DNA from: Pholis gunnellus
Taxonomy: Eukaryota; Chordata; Actinopteri; Perciformes; Pholidae
NCBI GenBank assembly: GCA_910591455.2
Contig: OU342822.1
Coordinates: 18,999,763-19,063,762, forward strand
Direction of reading: 5' to 3'
DNA length: 64,000 bases
The translations under genes were made by a program, and so were the position numbers. Positions 54,386 through 64,000 of the stretch are shown one piece after another; position 1 is the first letter of the stretch, and the number at the start of each line of letters is the position of its first letter. The notes beneath the pieces were generated by a model. The model did no database searches, was not told where the DNA came from, and worked only from the letters and a program-made list of their open reading frames with translations.

Positions 54386-57300
54386 CTGCAGGAGAGGAGA
54401 CCTCTGCATTATGAGCCTTATCCCCATCTGTTAAATGTTCAGAAGAGATCCAACGATTTCACATTATAGTTACACAGCAAGTACTCTTTATTATTAGCCT
54501 GCAGCGACTCTGAATCATGAACAAGGCAATTGTGGAGGCGTTACCTGGAGAGCTCTCCACATGAACCACAAAGTAGTGGTTGGCTGAGCCGCCCTCCGCC
54601 GCACTGGGACTGTCGTGGAGCTCCAGGCACTGGGAGCTGCCTCCCTGGCCAGAGGGCGGCACAGTGAAGCCGGCTCCGTCGGCTCCGTCGGACTCGTTCA
54701 GGCCCTCGGCCACAGAGGAGGAGCGCCGCAGCTCGGTGCTGCCGGGGTCTCCTGTGAAACGAAGGTCCATGCTGTGCAGCTTGGACAGACACCAGCTCTT
54801 CAGCTCGCTGACCAGGGACGCCTGCTTAAAGGGCCGATACAACCACACACACACAAGAGTCCATATGGGTTCACGTAAAGAGAGAGAGCAGGACTCCAGA
54901 CTGTGTTCACATCAATGATGCTTGGTGCTCAAAGCTAGTGAAATGTCGGCCATATTATCAGCTAAATTAGCCTTGAATCCTTCAGCCCCGAAGACACGAT
55001 GGGCTTGAATTTTGTACAGCATATGTTTATTTTACTTTCATTTTGTTGTAATAGAAAACAGGCCGAGATCTCAGAGAAAACGTTCAAGTAAAACCATCTG
55101 GACATCACTAGAACGATACCTTGCAACCTAAATACAGAGGTATACAAACGCATCGTGCCGCGTGATGACCTCAGCGATGACTTCATCAGCTGCAGAGCCT
55201 GTGATTGGCCGTTGGCGTTACCTGTCTCTTCTCTGCCTCCAGCCGCTCCTGCAGGGCCCGCTGCTCGATCCTCTGCAGACACTCGGTCCTCTCAGCGGAC
55301 ACTCGCTCCACCGTCATCTTATCGAGAGCTCGGATCTGACGGGAAAAAGCACACAAGTCGCACACATCTCGAGAATAAAATAAAATATCATTGTGTAAAT
55401 ATTAGAGGTTGACCAATTTGTCGTGTGAGAGACGCAGAAGTTCTGCGAGGCAGCCGTCACGTGTGGCCCCGACATTAGCATGTAGCATGTAGCATGTGTA
55501 CGGCACCTGGTGTTTGTTCTTGCGGTCCAGCTGGCCCAGCTTGCTGTTCATCAGGTCTTGGACAGTGTGGATTTCAGTCTTCATCTCCTCTTTGGTGGCC
55601 TCCAGCTGGTTCTCCAGTTTACTGATGAGAGGTTCACAGCGGCAGCCGCTCAGAGGAGCCTGAAAACACACCGCAAGCATGAACAACATGTCCAGCAAAG
55701 ACCAGCTCTGGACTGGCTGACACATGTATCTCGTCTTTTACACATTTTTGTCAAATAGCATATTTACTATGGGGCCACAGTAACACCTTCAGCTGGTAAA
55801 ATGACAGTTAAGTTTACACAAAATGTATTTACCAATGTTTTTTGTAGTTTTTTTTACAAAAAAGATCAGCCGTGGACAGACACACAGATGCACACACTGG
55901 ACCGACGGTTTGAGCACTTACCTGCATGATCTTGCCGTCCTTGCCGCGGTACAGCGTGTAGAGCTGATAGGCCTTGTAGTTGTGTGGAGGGATGTTGGCT
56001 CCTCGCGGTTTGCATTTCCTCTTGTGGAAGCCGTCGCTGGTCCTGGTCTCTCTGCGGCGGAGCGGGTCGGACAAAGACGGCTGAAACATCAGCAGCACCC
56101 CGAGGTTAATTATTCCATCTCAACGAGCGCTACTCGTTTTGTCTTCTGCTGTCCAGAACTTCGACTAGCAAACGGTGCGCGCTCCTTTTTCTTACATCAG
56201 TACGGATTCAAGTGTGTTTGTTCTAACTGAGGTGAGTTCAGGGACCTACTTTCTCTTTCTGCTTCCTGTTCTTTGTGTTCGACTCGGTGATCTCAGCGTG
56301 TTTGCAGGCGGCTCGGTCACTGCTCTGGGTGTCATCTGCTGCACTGTCCTGCAGGGAACATAATATTAATTAATGTATGAATATTACAAGAGCAAGCTCT
56401 AAAAACTAAAGTTTTCCCTTGTAAATATCGTTCTGTTCTTTCAAGGTTTTAAGGTTTTTTCTCACCCCTTTCCTTTCCCTTATTTAAGCAACTTAAACTA
56501 CAAACACAATAATGTAAACTTGCTTTGACACAACGGAGCAGCGTTTACCTTACGGTGCAGCACCTCATCTCTGGGCACAGACTGAGCTCTGCCCTCCGCC
56601 TTCAGCTTCTCTCTCCTCTTCCTCGCACTCCTGCCACGCACAAAACTCTGCACCTTCACACACACACACAGGAAACAAAATGACTGACGACTCATATATG
56701 TAATGAACTAGTATGTAGTAGGAGCACAGAAATGAATCTCTATGTACGAGTATTGTTTTACAGCTGCCTGTGCTGGTGTTACCTGAGGAGCTTTGGTCAG
56801 CAGAAGAGCCACGTCTGGGTTGTTGTGTTCTCTGGCCTGGACCAGAGCTGTTTGACCCGCCTGCACACACACAAACAGTAAATTAGCACACAAACACTTC
56901 TTCTGAGCATTAACGACGTGGAAAGAGGCTGCAGGAACTCACCTTGTTGCAGACGTGGCTGTCTGCTCCGGCCTCCAGCAGCAGACGCACCGTCTTCTTA
57001 TGATTCAGAGCAGCAGCAACGTGCAGCGGCGTGTCGCCAGCCTGCACACACACACACACAACAAGATATAATATGAATTAAGTATTACCATAAATATGCA
57101 TACTTATAACTATGTATTTACAAACTTAGTTACTAAAACGTTTGCCAAGAAACGTCAAAATTAGATTTTCTTGGCTTGCAAAATTATCTTTTAAATTGAC
57201 AAACATCTCGCTATTGACTACCACACATATTTGTTCCACAATAAAGGTCCCATTGTGATCAAGCGGAAGGGGAGGGACTTTGTCCTTCTATTGGCCTTGC

Positions 57301-60037
57301 AAGATTAGGGCTGCTTTAAAAGAGTAGATGGTATTTTGAGCCATTTTTAACTGTTAAACGACTTCACATTTTGTAGGAGTTGTCACTATTAACACCAGAA
57401 TGGATGTGTGTCATCACAGTAGAGTCATTAGGTTTACAGAATAAAACAACACGCTTCAGTGTGCAGTTACTGAATCAATTTGAACTCACCAGGTTTTTCT
57501 CCGACACGGAGCAAAAGGCTCCCAGCAAGATGCGGATCACAGCCACGTGGTTGTAGCGAGCCGCCACGTGCAGACACGTATCCCCCGCCTGGAAAACACA
57601 CATTTAGCAATTTTACAAAGAATTTCATTTCAAAATGAAATGTCGCAGCAGAATGCCAAAACTAATTTGAGTTCTTTGTGAGGGCCATGCAAAATGAAAT
57701 TAAAAAAAATTAAATAAAATGGGTAGAAATATTGCAAGCAATAATAGACAAGCCTATTGTTTATTTTTAATTCAGTTAATCACTCAGTAAATGTCATCGC
57801 ATATTAAGTCACTACACTGCAATGTCCCATCCAGGCCGCTAGAGGGCGCCTTGCGCTTGGGTGGTATAGACACCGAGGAAGAATAGAAACACTGCGCTTT
57901 GTCTTTGTATTTTTGGATGATAGAAGGTAGATAAATGTGAGCGTGTGAGGAAGAAGTCACGCTGCAAGTTTGTTTTTAAAGAGCATTTTACATGAAGGAA
58001 GTGTGAGATAAAGAAACAGTAACAGGTGGATCTAAAATGAAGGAATCAGTGTGTTCACCGGAAAGTTGATATTAAATGCTGCACTGCTCTTTTTCTACCA
58101 CTGTGCAACAAGCTGTAAACACAACTTCTGACATAAAGTTTTAAAGGTAAATGCAAACAAGGAGCCACAGGAGGAATTATTATGAGTCATATCTCCGTCC
58201 ACCTGATGAAAGTCCAACATTTACTCCCTTTAGATCTGCTTTAGTCTCCACCAACTCCAAAGAAAAGCATCTTGCTCTTCAGCTGCTAAATGTGAAACTC
58301 GTTAGTCTCAAACGTTGCCTGCTGTTGGGGGGTTACGATGTGGACAAAGGGTTCCAGAGGTGGAGAGCGAACGCTCACTGGAGACTTACATGGTTCTTGT
58401 TGTCGGGCCTGGAGCCTCCCAGGAGCAGAACCTTGGAGCTCTGAGCGTGACCGTTCTGACAAGCAAGGTGGAGCGCTGTGTTTCCTGCCTGCAAAACACA
58501 AAGTCAGTGACGCTAAACAAAGAAATCACACTTCTGCTCTGAAAGTAACATTACAAAATGACAATGCAGAAGCGCCGCAGTTCAATAAGTCAACAGAAAG
58601 CCCTGAACCGCTGCTGAAGCAGTTCTACACAGTTCACAGCTGGTTGAAAGGTGAGAACTTTGCAGCACCATCACCTTGTTTTTGGCGTGAGCGTTGGCTC
58701 CGGCCTTCACCAGCACTTTGACCGACTGGCTGAATCCGTGCCAGGACACCTCGTGCAGAGCTGTGTTACCATCCTGACGAGACAAAAAGGCTTCAGGATA
58801 CTTCCACTCATGGAGATTCTCTTCATAACTCTATGATATCAACCCATGAAGAAGTACATGGATGATGGCTCCGTCTACACGTCTTTTCTCCTGATATTTT
58901 CATAAACCCTGACAAAATGTGATAATGTTTTACATGTACTTTGTGAAATGTGTTTGCATTTCAGAGCGATCATCCAAAATGAGCCAACTGTAAAGGATTT
59001 ATGTGGAAAAGGGGCTTAATCAAAGCGTGCATGGTAATACTGGCTGGATTATTTTACCATTAAAGGATAGTTTGGATGTTTTAAAGTGGGGTTGAATGAG
59101 GTACTCATGAGTCAGTGTATTACTTACAGTAGACGGAGTTTAGACTAACAGACAGGACTACCAGCAACAAAGCACAAAGATGTACATTTGATACTCTGTT
59201 ATTGTAAACATATACACTTATTAAATGAGACCAAATCAAAGTTAACAGGCTCTCCTTATTTCCCTCTCATCAGTAGAACAAACCTAGCCTGTCATATTAG
59301 AGTCAATGTTATAAGTAGAATACAATTATCATGTGGCTCAAAAATGTACAGCAGACATAACATCTCCTGACCCAGTCACGGTTAGCACAACCCAAATAAC
59401 CCAAACACAGTAATCAACGGAGGCAGCGGTGGACCAGAAACTCAAGGACAGTTGTTTTAGTGAAAGCAGTCTGGTGGCTTTCAAGAGAGCGAAGATAACA
59501 GCTTCAGTTCCCAAACAGAAAGCAACCGCAGAGCACCTCATACGAGCCCACTTAAAAACACACACACCACCGACTGCATCACCATGACTGTCTAATGTCC
59601 GTTTGTGCTGCAGAAAAGAGCAAAATGCACTCAAAACTAATTCCACCGGCCTGTCGAGCAGCTAATAAACAATCTAATCTAAAGTTAAGTTTCTACTTAA
59701 ATACACTTTTATTAATGCACGATATTCACTTCCTCTAAACACACTACTCTACTCTTCATGAGGGAATGAGGCTAAGCAGATTACAGGCCCACTGGTTTCT
59801 CTATGATTATCACATGCTTTAATGCAGTCATTCTGGCTTTAAAGACCCCAATGTGCCTCTGTGTGTGTGTGTGTGTGCGTGTGTGTGCGCCTCTGTGTGT
59901 GTGTGTGTGTGTGTATTTTGATCCTCACCTTGTCCTGTCTGTCCAGTGCACACCCTTCCTGGATGAGAGCGTTGATGACGTCGCTGTTTCCAACCATGGC
60001 GGCCCGTTGTAACGCTGTCTGCTCCCCCTGCCAATAG

Positions 60038-60099
<62 letters not shown>

Positions 60100-62530
60100 G
60101 CACACACACACACACACACTGACTAACGATACAGTGGCAAGAAACACTCCGCAACAGGTCAAGAAAACCAGCATCCATCCATAGAAAAGATATTCCATCA
60201 TCACAACGTTGTGTTCTTGCAGAGTCATATTCATGCCCTCGAGATCTATAAATCTTATACAAAATTGTAATATTTCCGACAATAATTGTTGAAAAGTTCT
60301 CACCAATCACAGGTGGCGGGATAGTCTTGTTTTCGTCTCGTCAATCATTTGTAAAACACTTGAAAGGTGCCGCATAAAGAACATTTGATGGATAAAGGAA
60401 TAACTTAGTTTTGGAGGAGTTAGTTTTTATTGCTGCTGACTCTGAGCAGTAAAAACACATGCGTGGATGTGTGTCAGTGATTACAGTTTAAACTTAGCTA
60501 GATTACTGACTCTTAATAGGATCAGTATTAGGACTGCTCAAAAGAAATACACCTGTGAACCTCTCCACAGAGTAGCTGCTGTACACGTCTTCATTCACAG
60601 ATTCATGAAGTCTCAACACACGAATAAAGGATTTCAACATTTTGGGAAATACTCATTTGTTTGCTTTTTCTGAGAGTGAGTTGAGCTCAAGTTTACATCC
60701 ACATGCAGTGCAGTGTTTGCCATGTTTAAGACTTTTTTTTTAAAATAACACTTTGTGTAAGCGAATTGGAAATGTGCATAAAAACAGGTCGATGGAAATC
60801 CACTTAATCTCATGTCTGTGTGAAGCTGGACCTGGTTAGCTTAGCTTAGCTTAGCTTAGCATAAAGTCAGAAATCAGTGAGAAACTAGCTCCGCTTGGCT
60901 TGTGAAAGCGCCCTTTGGAGGTGCGTCTGGCTAGCTGTTTCCCCCCTGCTTCCAGTCTTTATGCTAAGCTAAGCTAACCAGGTCCGTATTTAACCAATCG
61001 GAGCTTTATCTTGATCCTCTAATCTCACTCTTGAAAAGACCACAAACAGGGTTTCTCTTTCCTAAATATGTTGAACTATTCCTTTAAAAAGGAGATAGTT
61101 TGATTTTGGGGAATTTTGTTTGGTAAACTCCTGGATTTACCAAACCTTTATGTCTCTCATAAAGGTAACCTGCAGAGACCTTTATGTCTCTGCAGGTTAA
61201 AAGAATAACCTGTGAAATGATCCTTTGTGTATTTACTGCATGTTCTGCTCAAAATAAATGCAACTTGACACACTTATGAAGTCGATAGTTTAACGGCTAT
61301 ACATCATGTATCATTGATGACAGTGGATCAAACATAACACCACAGAACAATTTAGATAAACTAGAGAATATTAAATAATAAACCCTCCATCCACAGAGTT
61401 ACTTCATCACATAAACATCTGTACTAATATTAACATTAATTCAAAATAGTACAAAATTCCCCAAAACCATCTATCCCTGTTTGTGGACAAGCTCCTTTTC
61501 AATAAGCTCAGCAGAGTTATTACTGACTCGAGCAGTAATGGTGTTAATATGGTCCCAAATAGCAGTTATACAAACCACAGCCGGTCACCTCAAACAGCTC
61601 CGTCTGCTGTTTGGAGTCCAGAGTGGTTTGTATAACCGTGACAGCGGTGACATACAGTCCCAGGGAAGATTAAGCTCACATGTATATGCTCAGCCCATTC
61701 AATTCAGCACACAGAGCAGATTAGTGGTGAGTGGACAGGTTTGACATGAGAGCGCTGGAAGAAAGAGCAATGACTTCCACGAGAGATGGGGGAGGAGGAG
61801 GAGGAGGAGGAAGAGGAGGAGGGAGAAGAGGAAGAGGGTCATTCCAAGGATAGATAAGAAGTGAGCCCAGCAGCAGCAGCAGCAGCAGCAGCGGTGGAGG
61901 AGTGGAGTTTGTTCAGGGAAGGTAAAATGGGGGAGGGGGCAGATTTCCGCTGACTCAGTGGGATCAGTTTTTGGCTAACCTCCTTCACTGTCCCTGATCC
62001 TTCAGGCTCTTTCCCAGCCCTCCTCCACTGTCTTCTCTCCTCCTCCTCCTCCTCCTCCACCTCCTCCTCCTCCTCCTGACTCAGTCTGCACCTCCTGCTC
62101 CCTCCAGTCCTGGAGGACGTACTGCAGCCTGTTGCGGAGCTCATTGACCACAGAGAGTGAGTTTGGCAATGCCACACATCTGGCTTTTCACTATCTGTAG
62201 GAAAGGGGGACCTGCATCCTGAGGGCAACCCCACAAGTGGACAGTCCAGAGGGTCCCACTCAAGGCCACTGGACGTCGTTAGACTACAGTGTGAAGAAAT
62301 ATCTAAAATATAAATTCCAGTAAAACAAAACTGAAAGCAAAAAAAGATAAGCAATCTACTCAGGACTGCGGTGCGAGAGCTGGAAGTGGAAAGATGGCCG
62401 ACGCAGCGGACGGGCGGGTGGATCTACTCACGTCGTCTTCGATGTCCAGGTCGCAGCCAGCTTTGAGCAGGACACGCACCACCTCAACGTGGCCTTTGTA
62501 GGCGGCCAAGTGCAGGGGGCTCCTGCCATA
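53865..62530 (-). CDS. ankrd6: Ankyrin repeat domain protein 6 (Diversin), 14 coding exons, 5' end outside window
   Basis: Minus-strand exons joined from 62530 down to 53865 give 699 residues without the start. Each of the first six exons is 99 nt in phase 0 and encodes one 33-residue ankyrin repeat; a seventh, 26-residue exon ends ALLLTKAPQ. Then follow a basic segment (RKRREKLKAEGRAQSVPRDE), the conserved YKAYQLYTLYRGKDGKIMQ, a coiled-coil part (CRCEPLISKLENQLEA onward) with the MTVERVSAERTECL stretch, a Ser-rich linker, and a final coiled coil with AQEVTQYFFEAVSAQMERWY. This order is that of vertebrate ANKRD6, a scaffold linking casein kinase I epsilon and Axin/conductin that dampens canonical Wnt signalling and acts in planar polarity. 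The first coding exon, including the ATG, was not found up to 64000 and must lie beyond. Which teleost paralogue it is cannot be decided. Confidence 0.95.
54545..54821 (-). CDS. ankrd6: ankrd6 exon, Ser/Gly-rich linker
   Basis: 92 codons plus one base. ASLVSELKSWCLSKLHSMDL, then a low-complexity region with NESDGADGAG, then ANHYFVVHVESSP. Acceptor AAGCAG, donor GTAACG. Confidence 0.93.
55222..55335 (-). CDS. ankrd6: ankrd6 exon, second coiled-coil part
   Basis: 38 codons, IRALDKMTVERVSAERTECL then QRIEQRALQERLEAEKRQ. Acceptor CCGTCAG, donor GTAACG. Confidence 0.94.
55507..55659 (-). CDS. ankrd6: ankrd6 exon, coiled coil
   Basis: 51 codons, APLSGCRCEPLISKLENQLE and on to SKLGQLDRKNKHQ, with heptad-like leucines. 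Acceptor TTTTCAG, donor GTGCCG. Confidence 0.94.
55922..56080 (-). CDS. ankrd6: ankrd6 exon, conserved central motif
   Basis: 53 codons, PSLSDPLRRRETRTSDGFHK to the conserved KAYQLYTLYRGKDGKIMQ. Acceptor TTTCAG, donor GTAAGT. Confidence 0.94.
56250..56348 (-). CDS. ankrd6: ankrd6 exon, variable linker
   Basis: 33 codons, starting DSAADDTQSSDRAACKHAEI and ending in a lysine-rich KNRKQKEK. Acceptor CCCTGCAG, donor GTAGGT. Weak similarity, placed by splice signals and phase. Confidence 0.8.
56549..56653 (-). CDS. ankrd6: ankrd6 exon, basic region
   Basis: 35 codons, VQSFVRGRSARKRREKLKAE then GRAQSVPRDEVLHRK, a likely nuclear/basic segment. The acceptor is taken as GTGAAG; an in-frame alternative after GTGCAG would drop Val-Gln. 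Donor GTAAAC. Confidence 0.88.
56783..56860 (-). CDS. ankrd6: ankrd6 exon, last ankyrin repeat
   Basis: 26 codons, AGQTALVQAREHNNPDVALL then LTKAPQ, a shortened capping repeat. Donor GTAACA. Confidence 0.94.
56943..57041 (-). CDS. ankrd6: ankrd6 exon, ankyrin repeat f
   Basis: 33 codons, AGDTPLHVAAALNHKKTVRL to ADSHVCNK. Acceptor GTGTGCAG, donor GTGAGT. Confidence 0.95.
57042..57489 (-). other. ankrd6 intron between repeats e and f
   Basis: 0.45 kb. A short CA run next to the acceptor, nothing else recognised. Confidence 0.7.
57490..57588 (-). CDS. ankrd6: ankrd6 exon, ankyrin repeat e
   Basis: 33 codons, AGDTCLHVAARYNHVAVIRI to FCSVSEKNL. Acceptor TTCCAG, donor GTGAGT. Confidence 0.95.
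57589..58389 (-). other. ankrd6 intron between repeats d and e
   Basis: 0.8 kb. A GCTAGAGGGCGCC box near 57838 hints at a degenerate repeat. Otherwise nothing seen. Confidence 0.65.
58390..58488 (-). CDS. ankrd6: ankrd6 exon, ankyrin repeat d
   Basis: 33 codons, AGNTALHLACQNGHAQSSKV to RPDNKNH. The acceptor is TTTTGCAG; a second AG four bases later would break the frame. Donor GTAAGT. Confidence 0.94.
58675..58773 (-). CDS. ankrd6: ankrd6 exon, ankyrin repeat c
   Basis: 33 codons, DGNTALHEVSWHGFSQSVKV to ANAHAKNK. Acceptor CGTCAG, donor GTGATG. Confidence 0.95.
58774..59928 (-). other. ankrd6 intron between repeats b and c
   Basis: 1.15 kb. Carries the GT/GC run 59859-59914 directly by the donor. 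No other feature. Confidence 0.7.
59859..59914. repeat. (GT)n microsatellite with GC interruptions
   Basis: Plus-strand GT run, therefore (CA)n in the ankrd6 transcript just downstream of the exon 59929-60027. Confidence 0.95.
59929..60027 (-). CDS. ankrd6: ankrd6 exon, ankyrin repeat b
   Basis: 33 codons, GEQTALQRAAMVGNSDVINA to CALDRQDK. Acceptor TTGGCAG, donor GTGAGG. A (UG)n tract lies upstream and a (CA)n tract downstream on the coding strand. Confidence 0.95.
60041..60119. repeat. (CA)n microsatellite
   Basis: About 39 CA units with a single AG break near 60099. It reads (UG)n in the ankrd6 transcript, 14 nt upstream of the exon 59929-60027. Confidence 0.96.
60828..60985. repeat. palindromic dispersed element with GCTTA-repeat arms
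   Basis: Left arm GGACCTGGTTAGCTTAGC... to ATAAAG (from 60828) and right arm CTTTATGCTAAGCTAAGC... to AACCAGGTCC (ending 60985) are inverted copies. The left arm has two extra TTAGC units. The phrase CTTCCAGTCTTTATGCTAAG is a frequent fish repeat. Confidence 0.8.
61145..61198. other. two adjacent hairpins sharing CCTTTATGTCTCT
   Basis: CCTTTATG-TCTCT-CATAAAGG (from 61145) is followed at once by AACCTGCAGAGAC (61167-61179) and its perfect inverse GTCTCTGCAGGTT (61186-61198) with a 6-nt loop. Confidence 0.7.
61565..61636. other. 72-nt hairpin resembling a microRNA precursor
   Basis: GTTATACAAACCAC (61565-61578) pairs perfectly with GTGGTTTGTATAAC (61623-61636). An inner stem CAAACAGC (61591-61598) pairs with GCTGTTTG (61606-61613), closing a 7-nt loop. 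An asymmetric internal loop lies between. Not recognised as a known microRNA. Confidence 0.4.
61789..62077. repeat. cluster of GGA, CAG and TCC trinucleotide tracts
   Basis: GGA-rich run 61789-61838, (CAG)8 at 61868-61892 and (TCC)n at 62038-62077 within 290 bp. The GGA and TCC runs are mutually complementary. Confidence 0.9.
62432..62530 (-). CDS. ankrd6: ankrd6 exon, ankyrin repeat a
   Basis: 33 codons, YGRSPLHLAAYKGHVEVVRV to CDLDIEDD. Donor GTGAGT, acceptor CCACAG. The first visible coding exon. Confidence 0.94.
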
Positions 62531-64000
62531 CTGTGGACACAACACACACACACACACAAAGCCCAGTGAACAACACACCAGAGGGAACACAACAGAAGCA
62601 CAGTAACTCCCGAGCAGGAGCAAACAAAGTCGAGTAAATAACGCACAGCATTACGATCCAGTGAGTCAGATATCGCTGCCGGCGGTGCGGCTGAAGACAA
62701 TCTGCTTCAGAGGACAATCCATCTCGGTAACGAGTCGACCGAAAACAAACAGATACGTAATCCGTGGTTTAAGATAATCGTGCACAATCTAAACAGCTGT
62801 TCATGTTAGCGGAGTCGAGGATCAGCTCTGGGATCAGTGGGCCGAGGCACAAAGGTTGTACACTGAGTGTTCAAATATATATATATTCAAAAACATCAAT
62901 TGATTAATGAAGAAAATAAGCTGCAGAATTATTGTGCAAAAATGTGGGCACATCGACAAGTTTAGATTTATTTAAATTCTTCTTCCTCTTTAATTATATT
63001 AATTGCAAATAATTATTTGGTTTCCGAATCGTCTGTTATGAAGTAATTATTGAAGGACACACACACACGTATGTAATGCTACATCAGTGATGCTACGTAC
63101 ACAACCAGGAAGTGTGTGAGGACAACAGGAACTTCAACAAAGGGAAATTCCTTCTTACATATACGTGTATGATAATTATATAAACATAACACTCGTTGGG
63201 AGGATTAGGACAAAAGCTCTGAACACATCCTGAACATTACATCCAAAATAACGAACTGTATCCAGAAGAATGAGGGCGCAGGATGTCTGCATGCAGGTAA
63301 CCGTTCAGACTTCAAACACCAGAGCCAGGTGATCTCTGTTAATCTGTCATTTTACCGAGCAAACACAGTTTAATTACTGTTCCCACACACCAGCGTAAGC
63401 CGCATTACACCCCCTGGTATTATCTCAGCGCTAGGAGGGTTCGTGCTTTGTTTGGGCGCGGCTCTGGTCTGCTCTGTATTTACGTGGTCCTCAGATTGAG
63501 TTACACTTGGAGAGGAGCCACCAGCCGAGCTCGGGTAAACAGCAGGCCCGAGGCCAGCGGGGAGCCTCTGTTGTCTCCACACTGACTGAGGGATTGTGGG
63601 TTGGTTCTTTCAGAGGCAGTCGGTACGTTGGGTGTCACTTTACCTCGTACTTTTTGTCTCCAAATGCTCTTGTATACGTAGTTACATTCCTCTTTTTAGT
63701 TATGCATTTGACTTTATCTGTACGTTTTGCCGTCGTCGTGCTGCTGAAGCAGACTCTCCCTGCTGGGGATCAATGAATCTTATCTTTCATCTTAAAGATG
63801 TGTTGGCTTGTGTGACGGAGATGAGGTGCAAATCAGAGCTGTAATAACCTCGGAGCTCTTCATCGTTACAACGGAGAACAACACAGAGTTACCGAATAAA
63901 TTCATCCAAATCCCAGCGAAGCACACTGATCTACAAAGAATAATCACTCCTCAACTACATGGAGTCTGTTAGTGGACCGGCCGTATAAGACTTTGATAAA
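62531..64000 (-). other. ankrd6 5' intron, continuing past the window
   Basis: No exon matching the ankrd6 N-terminus (which precedes repeat a in the family) was found. Some CpG-rich sequence at 63400-63600 but no coding evidence. Confidence 0.6.

Larger units (their letters stand above)
60028..62431 (-). other. ankrd6 intron between repeats a and b
   Basis: 2.4 kb. Holds the CA run beside the acceptor, a palindromic element (60828-60985), hairpins at 61146-61198 and 61565-61636, and purine/trinucleotide tracts at 61789-62077. An open minus-strand frame at 61839-62354 is judged a by-product of the GGA repeats. Confidence 0.7.

Noticed and set aside
61839..62354. 171-codon open frame on the minus strand with Glu and Ala runs
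   Set aside because: It is created by GGA, CAG and TCC repeats inside an ankrd6 intron and has no splice phase with neighbouring exons or family resemblance.

Overview
The window is vertebrate nuclear DNA, most likely from a teleost fish. It holds spliced genes with GT-AG introns, no operons, and many dispersed repeats of the kinds common in fish: a Rex3-type LINE 3' end, tRNA-derived SINE, MITEs, long CA/GT and poly-C runs. Three protein-coding genes can be assembled exon by exon. These are ube2j1 (plus strand, 5061-25038, complete, 8 coding exons, 317 aa), gabrr2 (plus strand, 29705-43958, complete, 9 coding exons, 473 aa) and ankrd6/diversin (minus strand, 62530-53865, 14 coding exons, 699 aa, first coding exon beyond the right edge of the window). 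All exon limits were read by eye from splice signals, and the reading phase closes exactly across every junction.

Layout: 1-4.6 kb is intergenic with no recognisable gene. 4.65-5.06 kb is a promoter-like segment (NRF1-like, CCAAT, ETS and CRE motifs) in front of ube2j1. ube2j1 has a 10.6 kb first intron rich in repeats. 25.0-29.7 kb separates it from gabrr2, which lies in the same orientation. 44.0-53.1 kb is a gene-poor interval rich in mobile elements: a hAT-like MITE, a 42-bp minisatellite, an A/T-rich tandem array of about 20 units split by a LINE 3' end and bounded by an inverted repeat, a TA-flanked MITE, and a decayed LINE endonuclease. 53.1-62.5 kb is ankrd6, convergent with gabrr2. 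62.5-64 kb is ankrd6 intron.

The genes do not act in one pathway. UBE2J1 is an ER-membrane ubiquitin-conjugating enzyme of ER-associated degradation. GABRR2 is a ligand-gated chloride channel subunit best known from retina. ANKRD6/Diversin is a scaffold in Wnt and planar cell polarity signalling. All three lie in one human 6q15 neighbourhood, so the window is a conserved synteny block. The arrangement differs from human: ankrd6 lies on the gabrr2 side here, and no rragd or gabrr1 lies between the genes.

No unknown protein system was found. The most unusual observations are non-coding. One ankrd6 exon is bracketed by complementary GU and CA tracts. Two intronic hairpins resemble small-RNA precursors. 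The ATCATGATC-unit array contains a nested LINE. A hAT-like element may supply the gabrr2 poly(A) signal. An exon-like GC-rich remnant at 45.5 kb is unassigned.
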